Source of the DNA: a virus
IMG/VR virus record: IMGVR_UViG_3300033149_002950
Coordinates: 1-39,604 of that record
Length of the DNA: 39,604 nt
Reading direction: 5' to 3' (one strand)
A program made the translations under genes and the position numbers. Numbering within the stretch: position 1 is the stretch's first letter; each line of letters starts with the position of its first letter. The notes under the pieces are model-generated. The model saw nothing but the letters and a program-made list of their open reading frames with translations. It made no database searches and was not told the origin of the DNA. This document shows positions 16,219-22,532 of the stretch, in pieces.

Positions 16219-16418
16219 TCGTTTCCACTCCTTTCATTTTTGGCGAGTTCACCATCTAATATTCTGCGATAGAACCCCCGGATAGTTTCCCCATACGATA
16301 TTCCGTGTTCGCCGGCGTTGATTTCTTTCCAGAAGAGTATTTCGAGCATTTTGCCTATTTCTGGTTCGTTTTGTTTTGCGATGTAGATCACTTCAGCCCA
16401 TTCGTCGGGATAGTTCAT
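16215..16418 (-). CDS. small hypothetical protein
   Basis: 67 aa, ATG at 16418 overlapping the TGA of the replication gene (ATGA), with AAAGGAG upstream. Helical, with an acidic N-terminus (YPDEWAEVIYIAKQNEPEIG) and a basic middle. Not recognised. Its tight coupling to the replication gene suggests related expression. Confidence 0.6.
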   Translation of the reverse strand: MNYPDEWAEVIYIAKQNEPEIGKMLEILFWKEINAGEHGISYGETIRGFYRRILDGELAKNERSGNE

Positions 16419-17029
16419 TTCTGCTCCTTTCGTTTTTGCTTCATTCGTTGCAAAATTGCATCTATCCTAAGAAAACCGCGAAGACCGGAACGCCGGAGGC
16501 GTGTAGTTCCGGTCGAGCGGTTGTTTGTTTTCAGCGACTTGCGTGAGTTTTCCACAGAGTTATCCACAATTTCCTTTTCTTCTCTTACTTGTAGGCTACT
16601 AGGTCTGTAAGAAGATATATCTAATCTATTCTTATCTATTCTGCATGTAGAAACTCCGGAGTCACTCCGGACTTTTGCCCTTTGAGTGTCCGGAGTTTTG
16701 GCAATTTTCCGCATGGTATAATCATCGGCGTATTTCCTGAAGTTAGGGCAAGTTATGATGATTTCGTCTCCATTTTCCTCGATTGAGAATTTCATTTTCT
16801 CCGAAATAAAAAATAATATTTTCTGCAGAGTTTTTTGGCGCAAACGCATTATATATTGAATTTGTTTCCAGTTTGTTTTCAAAACTCCCGGGGTTTCTGG
16901 CCGGTATTCATGCCCCATCATTGCCAGAGTACGGAAATAGACCATATATCCACGTGCACCAAATCGTTCAATTAGGTCATGGATGAATGGATCTGACAGT
17001 TCGGAGATCATATGTTTGTACCACCTCAC
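16415..17029 (-). CDS. replication initiator / replisome organiser-like protein
   Basis: 204 aa, GTG at 17029 behind GGGAG. The RWYKH opening and the following helices (DPFIHDLIERFGARGYMVYF) match the N-terminal winged-helix domain of phage replisome organisers (DnaD/DUF4373-like), which start with the same signature. It continues with an LRQKTLQKILFFI helix and an ISEKMKFSIEENGDEIIIT wing. The C-terminal third is basic and probably flexible. Such proteins bind the origin and load helicase. The gene contains DnaA boxes and repeats, as lambda O contains its own origin. Confidence 0.72.
   Translation of the reverse strand: MRWYKHMISELSDPFIHDLIERFGARGYMVYFRTLAMMGHEYRPETPGVLKTNWKQIQYIMRLRQKTLQKILFFISEKMKFSIEENGDEIIITCPNFRKYADDYTMRKIAKTPDTQRAKVRSDSGVSTCRIDKNRLDISSYRPSSLQVREEKEIVDNSVENSRKSLKTNNRSTGTTRLRRSGLRGFLRIDAILQRMKQKRKEQK
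16483..16696. other. candidate replication origin inside the initiator gene
   Basis: In order: a 9-bp inverted repeat (GACCGGAAC 16483-16491, GTTCCGGTC 16506-16514, 14-nt spacer); a DnaA-like box TTTTCCACA (16548-16556); a consensus DnaA box TTATCCACA (16560-16568); and three ACTCCGGA-type elements (ACTCCGGAGT 16653-16662, ACTCCGGAC 16664-16672, inverted GTCCGGAGT 16688-16696). Dyads, iterons and DnaA boxes within an initiator gene are the usual layout of phage and plasmid origins. Confidence 0.65.
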
Positions 17030-17044
17030 CCCAGGATGCTCCCA

Positions 17045-17872
17045 TCATAGTATTGTCACATTTTGGACAATTCCCCATTCGCGCCCCTCGTTCGCCCGGA
17101 GAGCTCTTTCGGCCTTTTTGGCCCGGTAAATCTCCTCATTTCTATTCTTGTCCTCGATTGGGTGATCATTTTTATACGTTGTATAATGCCATAAATGCAG
17201 TGTCAAGATGTAATCCAGTGTTACGATTTGAAATCCATTTCGCTCGATCCTATCTCTCAGCTCGTTATCGTCCCAGGACCAACCATCTTTAAAATCCTCA
17301 TCATATCCCCCTATCTCGATCAGTCGCTCGCGATTGATAGCTGCGAAAAAAGTTACTCGTTCATTTCGGAATTTACTGTGCTGGAGCCATCCGATATCGG
17401 GTGTAGTAGATACTCCCTTATTAAACAAAGGGATATCAAATTCAATCTTTGGGTTCTGAATCAGCATCGCCGTATCTTGTTCCGATATAGAATATGCTCC
17501 ACAGGTGACATATCTATCTAATTCACAATGGAAATATAATCTAGTCAGTATATTTGGTATTACAGGTCTGATCTCGCAACAGGTCAGAAGAACATATTCC
17601 CCTTCAGCCCATTTGATTGCATAATTAAGAGGGATTACGGGATTTTTGGTCCCCTCGTTTATCATAGCCGCCTTTATCCTGAGCTTGTCTCGATGCTTAT
17701 TGATAATATCCGGGAATCTGGTATCTTCGCCATTACTATCATCTATAATGACGAATTCAACCTGGTCCAATTCTGATTGATCATGTGAATATTCGTAAAT
17801 GGATAGAGTATGATCAAGTATTTCGGAGCGTTTGTAATGTGCCATAAGGACACTAATTTTTGTCGTCGCCAT
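17045..17872 (-). CDS. family 2-like glycosyltransferase (GT-A)
   Basis: 275 aa, ATG at 17872 behind AAGGAAG. GT2 features: SVLMAHYKRSEILDHTL N-terminal strand-helix, VEFVIIDDSNGEDTRF with the nucleotide-binding DD, a PLNYAIKWAEGEYVLLTCCE segment where the usual D-x-D is replaced by CCEI, and GGYDEDFKDGWSWDDNEL as the acceptor/catalytic acidic region. It transfers a sugar from a nucleotide donor. It is unrelated to the GT-B-like enzyme at 1613-2833. Lying in the early region before the initiator gene, it may alter the host surface or phage DNA; the target is unknown. Confidence 0.82.
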   Translation of the reverse strand: MATTKISVLMAHYKRSEILDHTLSIYEYSHDQSELDQVEFVIIDDSNGEDTRFPDIINKHRDKLRIKAAMINEGTKNPVIPLNYAIKWAEGEYVLLTCCEIRPVIPNILTRLYFHCELDRYVTCGAYSISEQDTAMLIQNPKIEFDIPLFNKGVSTTPDIGWLQHSKFRNERVTFFAAINRERLIEIGGYDEDFKDGWSWDDNELRDRIERNGFQIVTLDYILTLHLWHYTTYKNDHPIEDKNRNEEIYRAKKAERALRANEGREWGIVQNVTIL

Positions 17873-17963
17873 CAGTAAACTTCCTTATCGTCAAGAGAGC
17901 ACAAGAGAAAAATCCTATTAGAAAGCCTATGCTCGCCATGCCTAAATAAATGATGATCTTCAT
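17853..17963 (-). CDS. 36-aa predicted membrane peptide
   Basis: ATG at 17963 with AGGAG six bases upstream, provided by the end of the HTH gene. One hydrophobic helix (IIIYLGMASIGFLIGFFSCA) is followed by a short basic tail (LLTIRKFTDGDD). It overlaps the glycosyltransferase start by 20 nt. Possibly a small membrane partner of the neighbouring glycosyltransferase, as in three-component seroconversion loci, but this is inference. Confidence 0.6.
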   Translation of the reverse strand: MKIIIYLGMASIGFLIGFFSCALLTIRKFTDGDDKN

Positions 17964-17965
17964 TA

Positions 17966-18625
17966 TCATCTCCTGCCTCTTCGTATACCAATTCTGAAGA
18001 GCCTCAAATATTCTGATGATGGATTCCGTCTTGTCAGATCATATTTGCATTTATTATTTGGCTCGGAACGCTCCACGAGGTCTTTGCAGCATGCATTCGC
18101 CTCAACTTGCGTCTCAAATGGCTTCCCCTCCTGATTAAATCCCATTCCGCATGTAGGGCATTCAAATCTCACGAGACTGATATCCCTGGGTTGAATTTTT
18201 TTCTTTCTCGAATGACTTCCATATCTTTTTTTCCGTTGCTGTTGCTTTGGAATATCTTCTACCATACTCTCATTTTGGTCAAGATAAATTTCTATTTTAC
18301 CCATGTATATATCATATGCCGCATCATATGTTATATCGCATGCTCTAGCAGCTTTGGCTACATTTCTATCTGGGTCATTTTCGATCATAGTTAGAAATTT
18401 TTTTATCAGCTCCAAAGAATACTTATATTTTGAAAATGTTGTGCGTTTTCTTTTGGGGGGTTCATAATTGGGATCGAAGCATTGTTGATTTCGGCCAATC
18501 CTAGAGATTGCAGGTAAACTCAAACCAAATTTTACTGCCAATGTTTTTAGGGATATTTTACTGTTCGAATAGCATGCTCTTATTTCGTCAATTTGAGTTT
18601 TAGTCAATCTAGTTTTGGGAGGCAT
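17966..18625 (-). CDS. HTH DNA-binding protein with C-terminal Cys cluster
   Basis: 219 aa, ATG at 18625 with no good ribosome site. An N-terminal HTH (LTKTQIDEIRACYSNSKISL then KTLAVKFGLSLPAISRIGRN) resembles resolvase/transposase or sigma region 4-type helices. A second HTH-like stretch (NVAKAARACDITYDAAYDIY) follows around 89-108. A basic linker leads to a zinc-ribbon-like end (FECPTCGMGF ... ACCKDL ... CKYDL). This is the best transcription-regulator candidate in the window. An inverted repeat covers its start codon. Confidence 0.65.
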   Translation of the reverse strand: MPPKTRLTKTQIDEIRACYSNSKISLKTLAVKFGLSLPAISRIGRNQQCFDPNYEPPKRKRTTFSKYKYSLELIKKFLTMIENDPDRNVAKAARACDITYDAAYDIYMGKIEIYLDQNESMVEDIPKQQQRKKRYGSHSRKKKIQPRDISLVRFECPTCGMGFNQEGKPFETQVEANACCKDLVERSEPNNKCKYDLTRRNPSSEYLRLFRIGIRRGRR

Positions 18626-18644
18626 AATATTGTTTTAATATTAT
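18624..18644 (-). promoter_or_regulatory. inverted repeat over the start of the HTH gene
   Basis: ATAATATT (18624-18631) and AATATTAT (18637-18644) are perfect complements with a 5-nt spacer. The first arm overlaps the ATG of the HTH gene, and no Shine-Dalgarno is visible. It could hide the start in mRNA or act as an operator for autoregulation. Being AT-only, it is a weak hairpin. Confidence 0.45.
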
Positions 18645-18988
18645 TAAGGTGCTTCCTCAAACTGTTCTAAATCTTCAAGCCATTCCTGTAGTTGTTCATT
18701 AAGTAATTTCGCTGCATTTGCGGGTATTTGTTGAATATCTTCATTGTTTACTATCCTTGGGAGATAATACATAGATAAAGCAATTTTGGTCGAGGGGAGG
18801 AGACATATCAATAATACTAAAACAATGAATATCGGCAAAAAAATCCCCATTATCTTTTTGCCTGTTTTCAAATCAAAATCTTCATTATTTATCATGCCCG
18901 AAATTAAGGGTACAAAACTAATGGCAACACCTAGTCCACTAAGTACAGCAAAAATGCTGAAGACAGTTCTAACCTTGCAAAACTTCAT
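18644..18988 (-). CDS. membrane protein, two predicted helices
   Basis: 114 aa, ATG at 18988 overlapping the preceding TGA (ATGA), with AAAGGAGG upstream. Helices at about 10-30 (FSIFAVLSGLGVAISFVPLI) and 46-65 (IMGIFLPIFIVLVLLICLLP), then an acidic C-terminal tail. Its first codons (MKFCK) and leader are shared with the Cys-rich gene upstream through a 45-bp direct repeat, so the gene may have captured a duplicated start. Function unknown. Confidence 0.7.
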   Translation of the reverse strand: MKFCKVRTVFSIFAVLSGLGVAISFVPLISGMINNEDFDLKTGKKIMGIFLPIFIVLVLLICLLPSTKIALSMYYLPRIVNNEDIQQIPANAAKLLNEQLQEWLEDLEQFEEAP

Positions 18989-19020
18989 GATTTAACCTCC
19001 TTTTCTTTGAACCATCTCGC
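18976..19020. repeat. 45-bp direct repeat, copy 1
   Basis: Identical to 19173-19217, offset 197 bases. Each copy covers the end of one gene (RWFKEKEVKS), the AAAGGAGG site and the first codons of the next (MKF C). It is a cassette boundary likely to promote recombination and gene gain or loss. Confidence 0.9.
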
Positions 19021-19185
19021 TTCAGGCCCGCAGCCTGAACTCCTATAGTAAATTCTCATGCTTTCGCACGTTGGATATTTCCCAGTCACTGGGTCTCTGA
19101 AATCCTCCGCTTCGGGTGCGCAGCAATAACTCTCTGAGCTTGGGTATGTTGGATTGTAAAATACACAATCCCTGCAAAACTTCAT
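18985..19185 (-). CDS. small Cys-rich phage protein
   Basis: 66 aa, ATG at 19185 with AAAAGGAGG. Layout CxxC (FCRDCVFYNP), a central SYCCAPEAEDFRDPVTGKYP, a single TCESMR and a terminal GCGPEARWFKEKE. This matches a common small phage/prophage family ending in CGPEG-x-x-F, probably a zinc-binding protein of unknown role. It is flanked by two copies of a 45-bp repeat that spans its start and its end. Confidence 0.72.
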   Translation of the reverse strand: MKFCRDCVFYNPTYPSSESYCCAPEAEDFRDPVTGKYPTCESMRIYYRSSGCGPEARWFKEKEVKS

Positions 19186-19217
19186 GATTTAACCTCCTTT
19201 TCTTTGAACCATCTCGC
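19173..19217. repeat. 45-bp direct repeat, copy 2
   Basis: Second copy of the repeat at 18976-19020. It joins the truncated Cys-rich remnant to the intact Cys-rich gene. Confidence 0.9.
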
Positions 19218-19277
19218 CTGTGGGCCACACCGTATGTTGAGATCATCCGCAGTTTTATAGCCATCCAATGTCTTTAC
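19182..19277 (-). pseudogene. truncated copy of the small Cys-rich gene (3' end only)
   Basis: This frame ends RCGPQARWFKEKEVKS, identical to the end of the 18985-19185 protein except for one residue. The upstream Cys motifs are missing, and it opens on an unrelated GYKTADDLNI stretch. No ribosome site is visible. It is best read as the remnant left by an unequal exchange between the 45-bp repeats. Confidence 0.6.
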
Positions 19278-19455
19278 TTATTTGTGCGAATTTGTTGGGG
19301 TCTTCATTACGTTTTTTTGAAAGCACCTGAAGAAAATATCTACCTGATTCTCCTTGAAATAATGGATCACCCGCGGGAGAAAATCTGTTCTTTATCAGCA
19401 TATTTCTTAGGCTCATCTCGTCAATTTGCTTTTTCAATTTTGGTGTTAACTTCAC
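19255..19455 (-). CDS. small conserved phage protein (FSPAGDPLFQGESG type)
   Basis: 66 aa, GTG at 19455 behind GGAGGAGG. An MKLTPKLKKQIDEMSLRNML helix, a conserved RFSPAGDPLFQGESGRYF loop and a C-terminal SKDIGW motif match a small protein common in prophages near replication and recombination genes. Its role is not known. Confidence is in family resemblance, not function. Confidence 0.72.
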   Translation of the reverse strand: MKLTPKLKKQIDEMSLRNMLIKNRFSPAGDPLFQGESGRYFLQVLSKKRNEDPNKFAQISKDIGWL

Positions 19456-19585
19456 GGTTCAATCCTCCTCCCTAAATTTCCACCTACCACTTCAAATTTT
19501 TCTCTCTCTGCGTGCTTACCGGATGCGCAGCCCCCGGTTAATGCTCATATAATGGAGTATGAAAGGTACTCCCTGGCATTAGGCA

Positions 19586-19843
19586 TCACCTCCTCTTTGG
19601 CGGGTTCGTGGCGGGTTCCCTATCTTTTCTCTGTCTTGTTTCTACTGCTCGACACCAGCTGCATTCATATATCCACGTTGAGAATGGTTCATGCTTGGTA
19701 CCATCTATCAGTAGAACTGACTCAATTCCAAGGTACTCCCTACTAGGCCAGTGAATCAATTTCCCTTTCAGATGATGCCTGCGTCCGCACCATATACAGG
19801 ATCTATATTTCTCTGGTGGTTCAGGCTTATCAAGTTGAATCAT
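19586..19843 (-). CDS. zinc-ribbon-like small protein
   Basis: 85 aa, ATG at 19843 overlapping the end of the preceding gene. Two CxxC pairs (CIWCGRRHH and CSWCRAVE) about 50 residues apart could bind zinc. The C-terminus is basic. The 130-bp spacer after it holds only a 13-codon ORF behind AGGAGGTG. Function unknown. Confidence 0.65.
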   Translation of the reverse strand: MIQLDKPEPPEKYRSCIWCGRRHHLKGKLIHWPSREYLGIESVLLIDGTKHEPFSTWIYECSWCRAVETRQRKDREPATNPPKRR

Positions 19844-20189
19844 TCTCTTCTGCCTCCAACCTCTCAGCGACCTGACGAATGTATTCGGTCATGGCTTCCG
19901 CGTTTTCGCGTGTTCTATTTTCATCGTATTTTAACCATAGTCCATTGCAGCATAGAATCGTGTCGCAAAAATAATCTATTTGAGGATTGCCTAATGGGCA
20001 GTAGTAGTCAGAGTTAACGATGCTGAATGAGCAGCATTTTCTGCATGCTGGGCACTCTATAGAGTTCCGCTCTTCAAAAATCCCCGCCTCATTCAACTCT
20101 TGATGATGCTCATAGCAAGCCCTGATTGTCTCCGCCCAGGATTTCTTCGACCAGTCGGTTTCCAGGATTCTTTCCCGCGTCCATTTCAT
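19830..20189 (-). CDS. WTRERI/AETIRACYEHH protein, copy 1 of 3
   Basis: 119 aa, ATG at 20189. It begins WTRERILETDWSKKSWAETI and continues ACYEHHQELNEAGIF, ECPACRKC, YYCPLG, CCNGLWLKYD and ENAEAMTEYIRQVAERLEAE. Two further copies lie at 25533-25913 and 25910-26290. Three Cys pairs suggest a zinc ribbon between two helical ends. Family function unknown. This copy lies more than 5 kb from the other two, between small Cys proteins and the methyltransferase. Confidence 0.75.
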   Translation of the reverse strand: MKWTRERILETDWSKKSWAETIRACYEHHQELNEAGIFEERNSIECPACRKCCSFSIVNSDYYCPLGNPQIDYFCDTILCCNGLWLKYDENRTRENAEAMTEYIRQVAERLEAEENDST

Positions 20190-20200
20190 TTCAGTTACTC

Positions 20201-20247
20201 CTGTTGTGTCTCATTTATTAACAGCAATTACTGTTGTGTCTCATTTA
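20201..20247. repeat. 17-bp direct repeat, two copies
   Basis: CTGTTGTGTCTCATTTA at 20201-20217 and 20231-20247, period 30. The second copy contains the stop codon of the methyltransferase gene, so the spacer appears to have grown by a local tandem duplication of the gene end. Confidence 0.8.
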
Positions 20248-20894
20248 AAATTCAATATCTCCTGGCTCAATCTTTTCGCCGCTATCTCACAGTATCTTTC
20301 CTCGATCTCGATGCCGATAGCCCGGCGTCCGAGATTCTTTGCAGCCAATAAAGAAGTGCCCGAACCCATAAAAGGATCAAGGACAAGGTCATTAGGCTCA
20401 GACCAGATTGAACATAAGAATTGCACATGTTTTAATTTACGCGGACACGGATGTTCTGACTGTTTGCCATTAGAGCTTTCGTCATTAATTCTGCCGGGAA
20501 TTACTCGTAATCCGGGGCGTGAAGCTGGTGGGGTCCCAAATAAATATCCAATATCACCAGTCACTAAAAGTCGCCCTTTATAGGCTTTTCGACTTATTTC
20601 AAGTTCTACAACTCTAAAAAATTCGAGACAAGGCGGAACGGTTTTCAGGAAACGGGGATCGGTATCACATCCTAATTGAATGGCAGCCCGGGCCGGAAGT
20701 TTACCCGTCGCAACTAAAGTTGCCCAAAATTGATAAAACATTTTTTCAGGGTCATCCGAACCAAACATTTTAACTGATGTATTAGGCCATACTGGATCGG
20801 TAAGTACCAAGTTTACCTTCGGCATATGCGGCAATATATCCCGGCAGTCCCCGTGATAGATTGTTATGCTTTTATGATCATAGTAAGGTTCCAT
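20241..20894 (-). CDS. DNA methyltransferase (N4-C/N6-A type)
   Basis: 217 aa; ATG at 20894 with GGAGATAT upstream, overlapping the preceding TGA. Motif IV is at 33-37 as DPVWP rather than DPPY/F, and motif I at 173-180 as DPFMGSGT, with IGIEIEERYCEIAAKRL completing the SAM pocket. The order IV before I indicates a beta-type amino-methyltransferase. The target-recognition region between is short. No cognate restriction enzyme is adjacent, so it is an orphan enzyme, likely protecting phage DNA from host restriction or marking it for regulation or packaging. The DPVWP variant belongs to a phage subfamily. Confidence 0.85.
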   Translation of the reverse strand: MEPYYDHKSITIYHGDCRDILPHMPKVNLVLTDPVWPNTSVKMFGSDDPEKMFYQFWATLVATGKLPARAAIQLGCDTDPRFLKTVPPCLEFFRVVELEISRKAYKGRLLVTGDIGYLFGTPPASRPGLRVIPGRINDESSNGKQSEHPCPRKLKHVQFLCSIWSEPNDLVLDPFMGSGTSLLAAKNLGRRAIGIEIEERYCEIAAKRLSQEILNFK

Positions 20895-21526
20895 CAATAT
20901 ATCTCCATCAAAATCCCTATCTCTCCGTATCTCTCCCCGAGCACAGCTAGCTCATGTAACGATGGCCGGGGATCGGAGGTCGCATAACAAGCAAGGTCCG
21001 AGAGATTGATGATGCCGTCTCGGTTGTAATCAACCTTCAAATGACACTCGTATTCCTCTCGATCCTCTGTGATGATGTAGTTCACACTATCACCTGGGGA
21101 GGGGTGAGCGATACTCGTGATCTCTAGTGGCCTTATATAGACATGAGTCGTCTCCGCCGCAAACGCAGGCATGAAAGAGACGATGCGGGCGCTTACACTT
21201 AGGGAATGTTTAGAACAATATCTATGTTGACTACACGCCCGCACCGTCCAATACGTGCGATAAAGATCAGACCCTTGGACGGTGTATGTCGTGTCCAGAG
21301 TCTGGCCTATCATGCTGTCAAATTCGAAAATTTCATAGTATACTTGCTCGGGAATCAAAGCACCCGAGGTATCAGTCGTCACCTCTCCCCAGCCGAGGAG
21401 ATATTCATCCCCTCGGCACTCACAGATGAAGCCGATGATTATCAGGCCACCTATGAGACAAATGATCCCCGTGACGAGGATCGTAAGGAGGCATGAAAGA
21501 ACCGATTTAATCCAGCGCGTTTTCAT
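20894..21526 (-). CDS. membrane-anchored protein with dockerin/EF-hand-like loop
   Basis: 210 aa, ATG at 21526 with AAGGAAGG. A membrane segment or uncleaved signal lies at about 11-34. An extracytoplasmic region contains a conserved-looking YLLGWGEVTTDTSG and a fibronectin-like YWTVRACSQ stretch. Near the C-terminus, residues 166-177 form a perfect Ca-binding loop, D-x-N-x-D-G-x-x-N-x-x-D (DYNRDGIINLSD), as in dockerin repeats. Classical type I dockerins have two such loops; only one is clear here. It may bind calcium or a cohesin-like partner on the host surface. The coupling to the methyltransferase is probably only positional. Confidence 0.65.
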   Translation of the reverse strand: MKTRWIKSVLSCLLTILVTGIICLIGGLIIIGFICECRGDEYLLGWGEVTTDTSGALIPEQVYYEIFEFDSMIGQTLDTTYTVQGSDLYRTYWTVRACSQHRYCSKHSLSVSARIVSFMPAFAAETTHVYIRPLEITSIAHPSPGDSVNYIITEDREEYECHLKVDYNRDGIINLSDLACYATSDPRPSLHELAVLGERYGEIGILMEIY

Positions 21527-21782
21527 GTTTTTCCTTCCTCTTGATTTCTATCCAGTTTCTTACTTTCTCTCGACTCCCCCAACAGGCTGATGGGAGTTCG
21601 TTGTAGACGAACTTACAGATTTCAAAAATCGCTTCCCGGTTTTCTTTATCAGCTTGCGCTGTTGCCCTCATTAAATCATTCTCAAGCACAGCCGTTAAAA
21701 AGCTGCCAGGTTTTATTCCTTCCCGGCAATATTTTATTAATCCTTCTCTAGTATATTCCGGTATTTTGTAATTTATCGTCAT
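21507..21782 (-). CDS. small protein, copy 1 of a duplicated pair
   Basis: 91 aa from the ATG at 21782 behind AGGGAGGGATTGAG. The C-terminal half (EAIFEICKFVYNELPS, REKVRNWIEI) matches the protein at 21929-22141, and the two genes share an almost identical leader of about 30 bases. The N-terminal half (YTREGLIKYCREGIKPGSFL) may be an extra domain, similar in feel to small phage regulators. Function unknown. Confidence 0.65.
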   Translation of the reverse strand: MTINYKIPEYTREGLIKYCREGIKPGSFLTAVLENDLMRATAQADKENREAIFEICKFVYNELPSACWGSREKVRNWIEIKRKEKHENALD

Positions 21783-21838
21783 CTCAATCCCTCCCTTTTT
21801 TTCTTCAACCATCAGTTGCGAATCCAGCGCGTTTTCAT
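21509..21838. repeat. duplicated gene-start fragment (18 bp at both ends)
   Basis: AATCCAGCGCGTTTTCAT at 21509-21526 (start of the dockerin-like gene) recurs exactly at 21821-21838. There it opens an 8-codon ORF (MKTRWIRN) behind AGGAGGG and stops. The second copy is a relic of the same start, left in the gap 21783-21928, which otherwise holds nothing I can name. Confidence 0.7.
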
Positions 21839-21928
21839 TTCGAAAAGAACCCTCCTAGTTGAATCAAGGATATAAAGTAGTAATTATCTCATCCCTATCT
21901 CGCCTTTTCGTCAAAATATTCATGAATT

Positions 21929-22141
21929 TCAATCCCCTTCTACTATATGTCTGGCAACATTAAAGAATTTTAACCATTCATTTACGTCCTCTCTTTTGTC
22001 ATGTTGATGTAGTGGGAGTTCATTGTAGATAGACCTGCATATTCTCAAAAATGCTTCTTTGTCCTTCTTGTTAGCGTACTCCATTTTTCCTAACAGGATT
22101 GATTCTTTTATTTCCTTCGTTATTTTACGGTCTTTGGCCAT
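21929..22141 (-). CDS. small protein, copy 2 of a duplicated pair
   Basis: 70 aa from the ATG at 22141 behind AGGGAGGGATTGAG. EAFLRICRSIYNELPLHQ and REDVNEWLKF align with the copy at 21507-21782; the N-terminal part is shorter. The start overlaps the end of the upstream membrane-protein gene. Function unknown. Confidence 0.62.
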   Translation of the reverse strand: MAKDRKITKEIKESILLGKMEYANKKDKEAFLRICRSIYNELPLHQHDKREDVNEWLKFFNVARHIVEGD

Positions 22142-22287
22142 CTCAATCCCTCCCTTTTTTTCTTCAGCCATTCTTCGATATCCCACATCAGAGTGAAGCA
22201 GACGATCCCGATAGCAGCAGGTAATGCCAACAGAGTACTGATGCCATAGATTAAATAGATTAGGATTGTCCAGATTCTTCGTTTCAT
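22120..22287 (-). CDS. 55-aa membrane protein
   Basis: The ATG at 22287 overlaps the TGA of the upstream gene as ATGA, which decides the start; longer starts would be internal to that gene. Two hydrophobic segments (IWTILIYLIYGISTLLALP and AIGIVCFTLMW) are followed by a basic tail. Likely a partner of the adjacent membrane protein. Function unknown. Confidence 0.6.
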   Translation of the reverse strand: MKRRIWTILIYLIYGISTLLALPAAIGIVCFTLMWDIEEWLKKKREGLRWPKTVK

Positions 22288-22532
22288 GCTCCCATCCATA
22301 TCGCCAAGGCTATCCCTAAACAGTTCGCCAGAATATCTTTCCATGTGTCTATATGTCGGAAGTGATTGTCAAACTTCAGTGCCTGCCAGCATTCCCAGAA
22401 CAGGCCATACATCACGACAATCACAATCGAAGCCCCCATACTGTGAGGATAAATTCGGATCATCAGGCAGTAGCCGAAGAAGCTGCCCGTTAAATGATTC
22501 CAAGTGTCTTCACTGAAAATTAATCTGAACAT
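22284..22532 (-). CDS. small VanZ-like membrane protein
   Basis: 82 aa, ATG at 22532 with AGAGGAG. Three hydrophobic stretches, GLFWECWQ, and a HIDTWKDILANCLGI motif near the end recall the W/D-D-x-x-A-N-x-x-G signature of VanZ-like integral membrane proteins. Small proteins of this type occur in phage genomes without known role. Coupled to the next 55-aa membrane gene. Confidence 0.6.
   Translation of the reverse strand: MFRLIFSEDTWNHLTGSFFGYCLMIRIYPHSMGASIVIVVMYGLFWECWQALKFDNHFRHIDTWKDILANCLGIALAIWMGA

Noticed and set aside
19505-19567. 13-codon ORF behind AGGAGGTG in the gap after the 85-aa zinc-ribbon gene
   Set aside because: The ribosome site is the coding end of the previous gene and the peptide is too short to judge; it was not listed as a gene.
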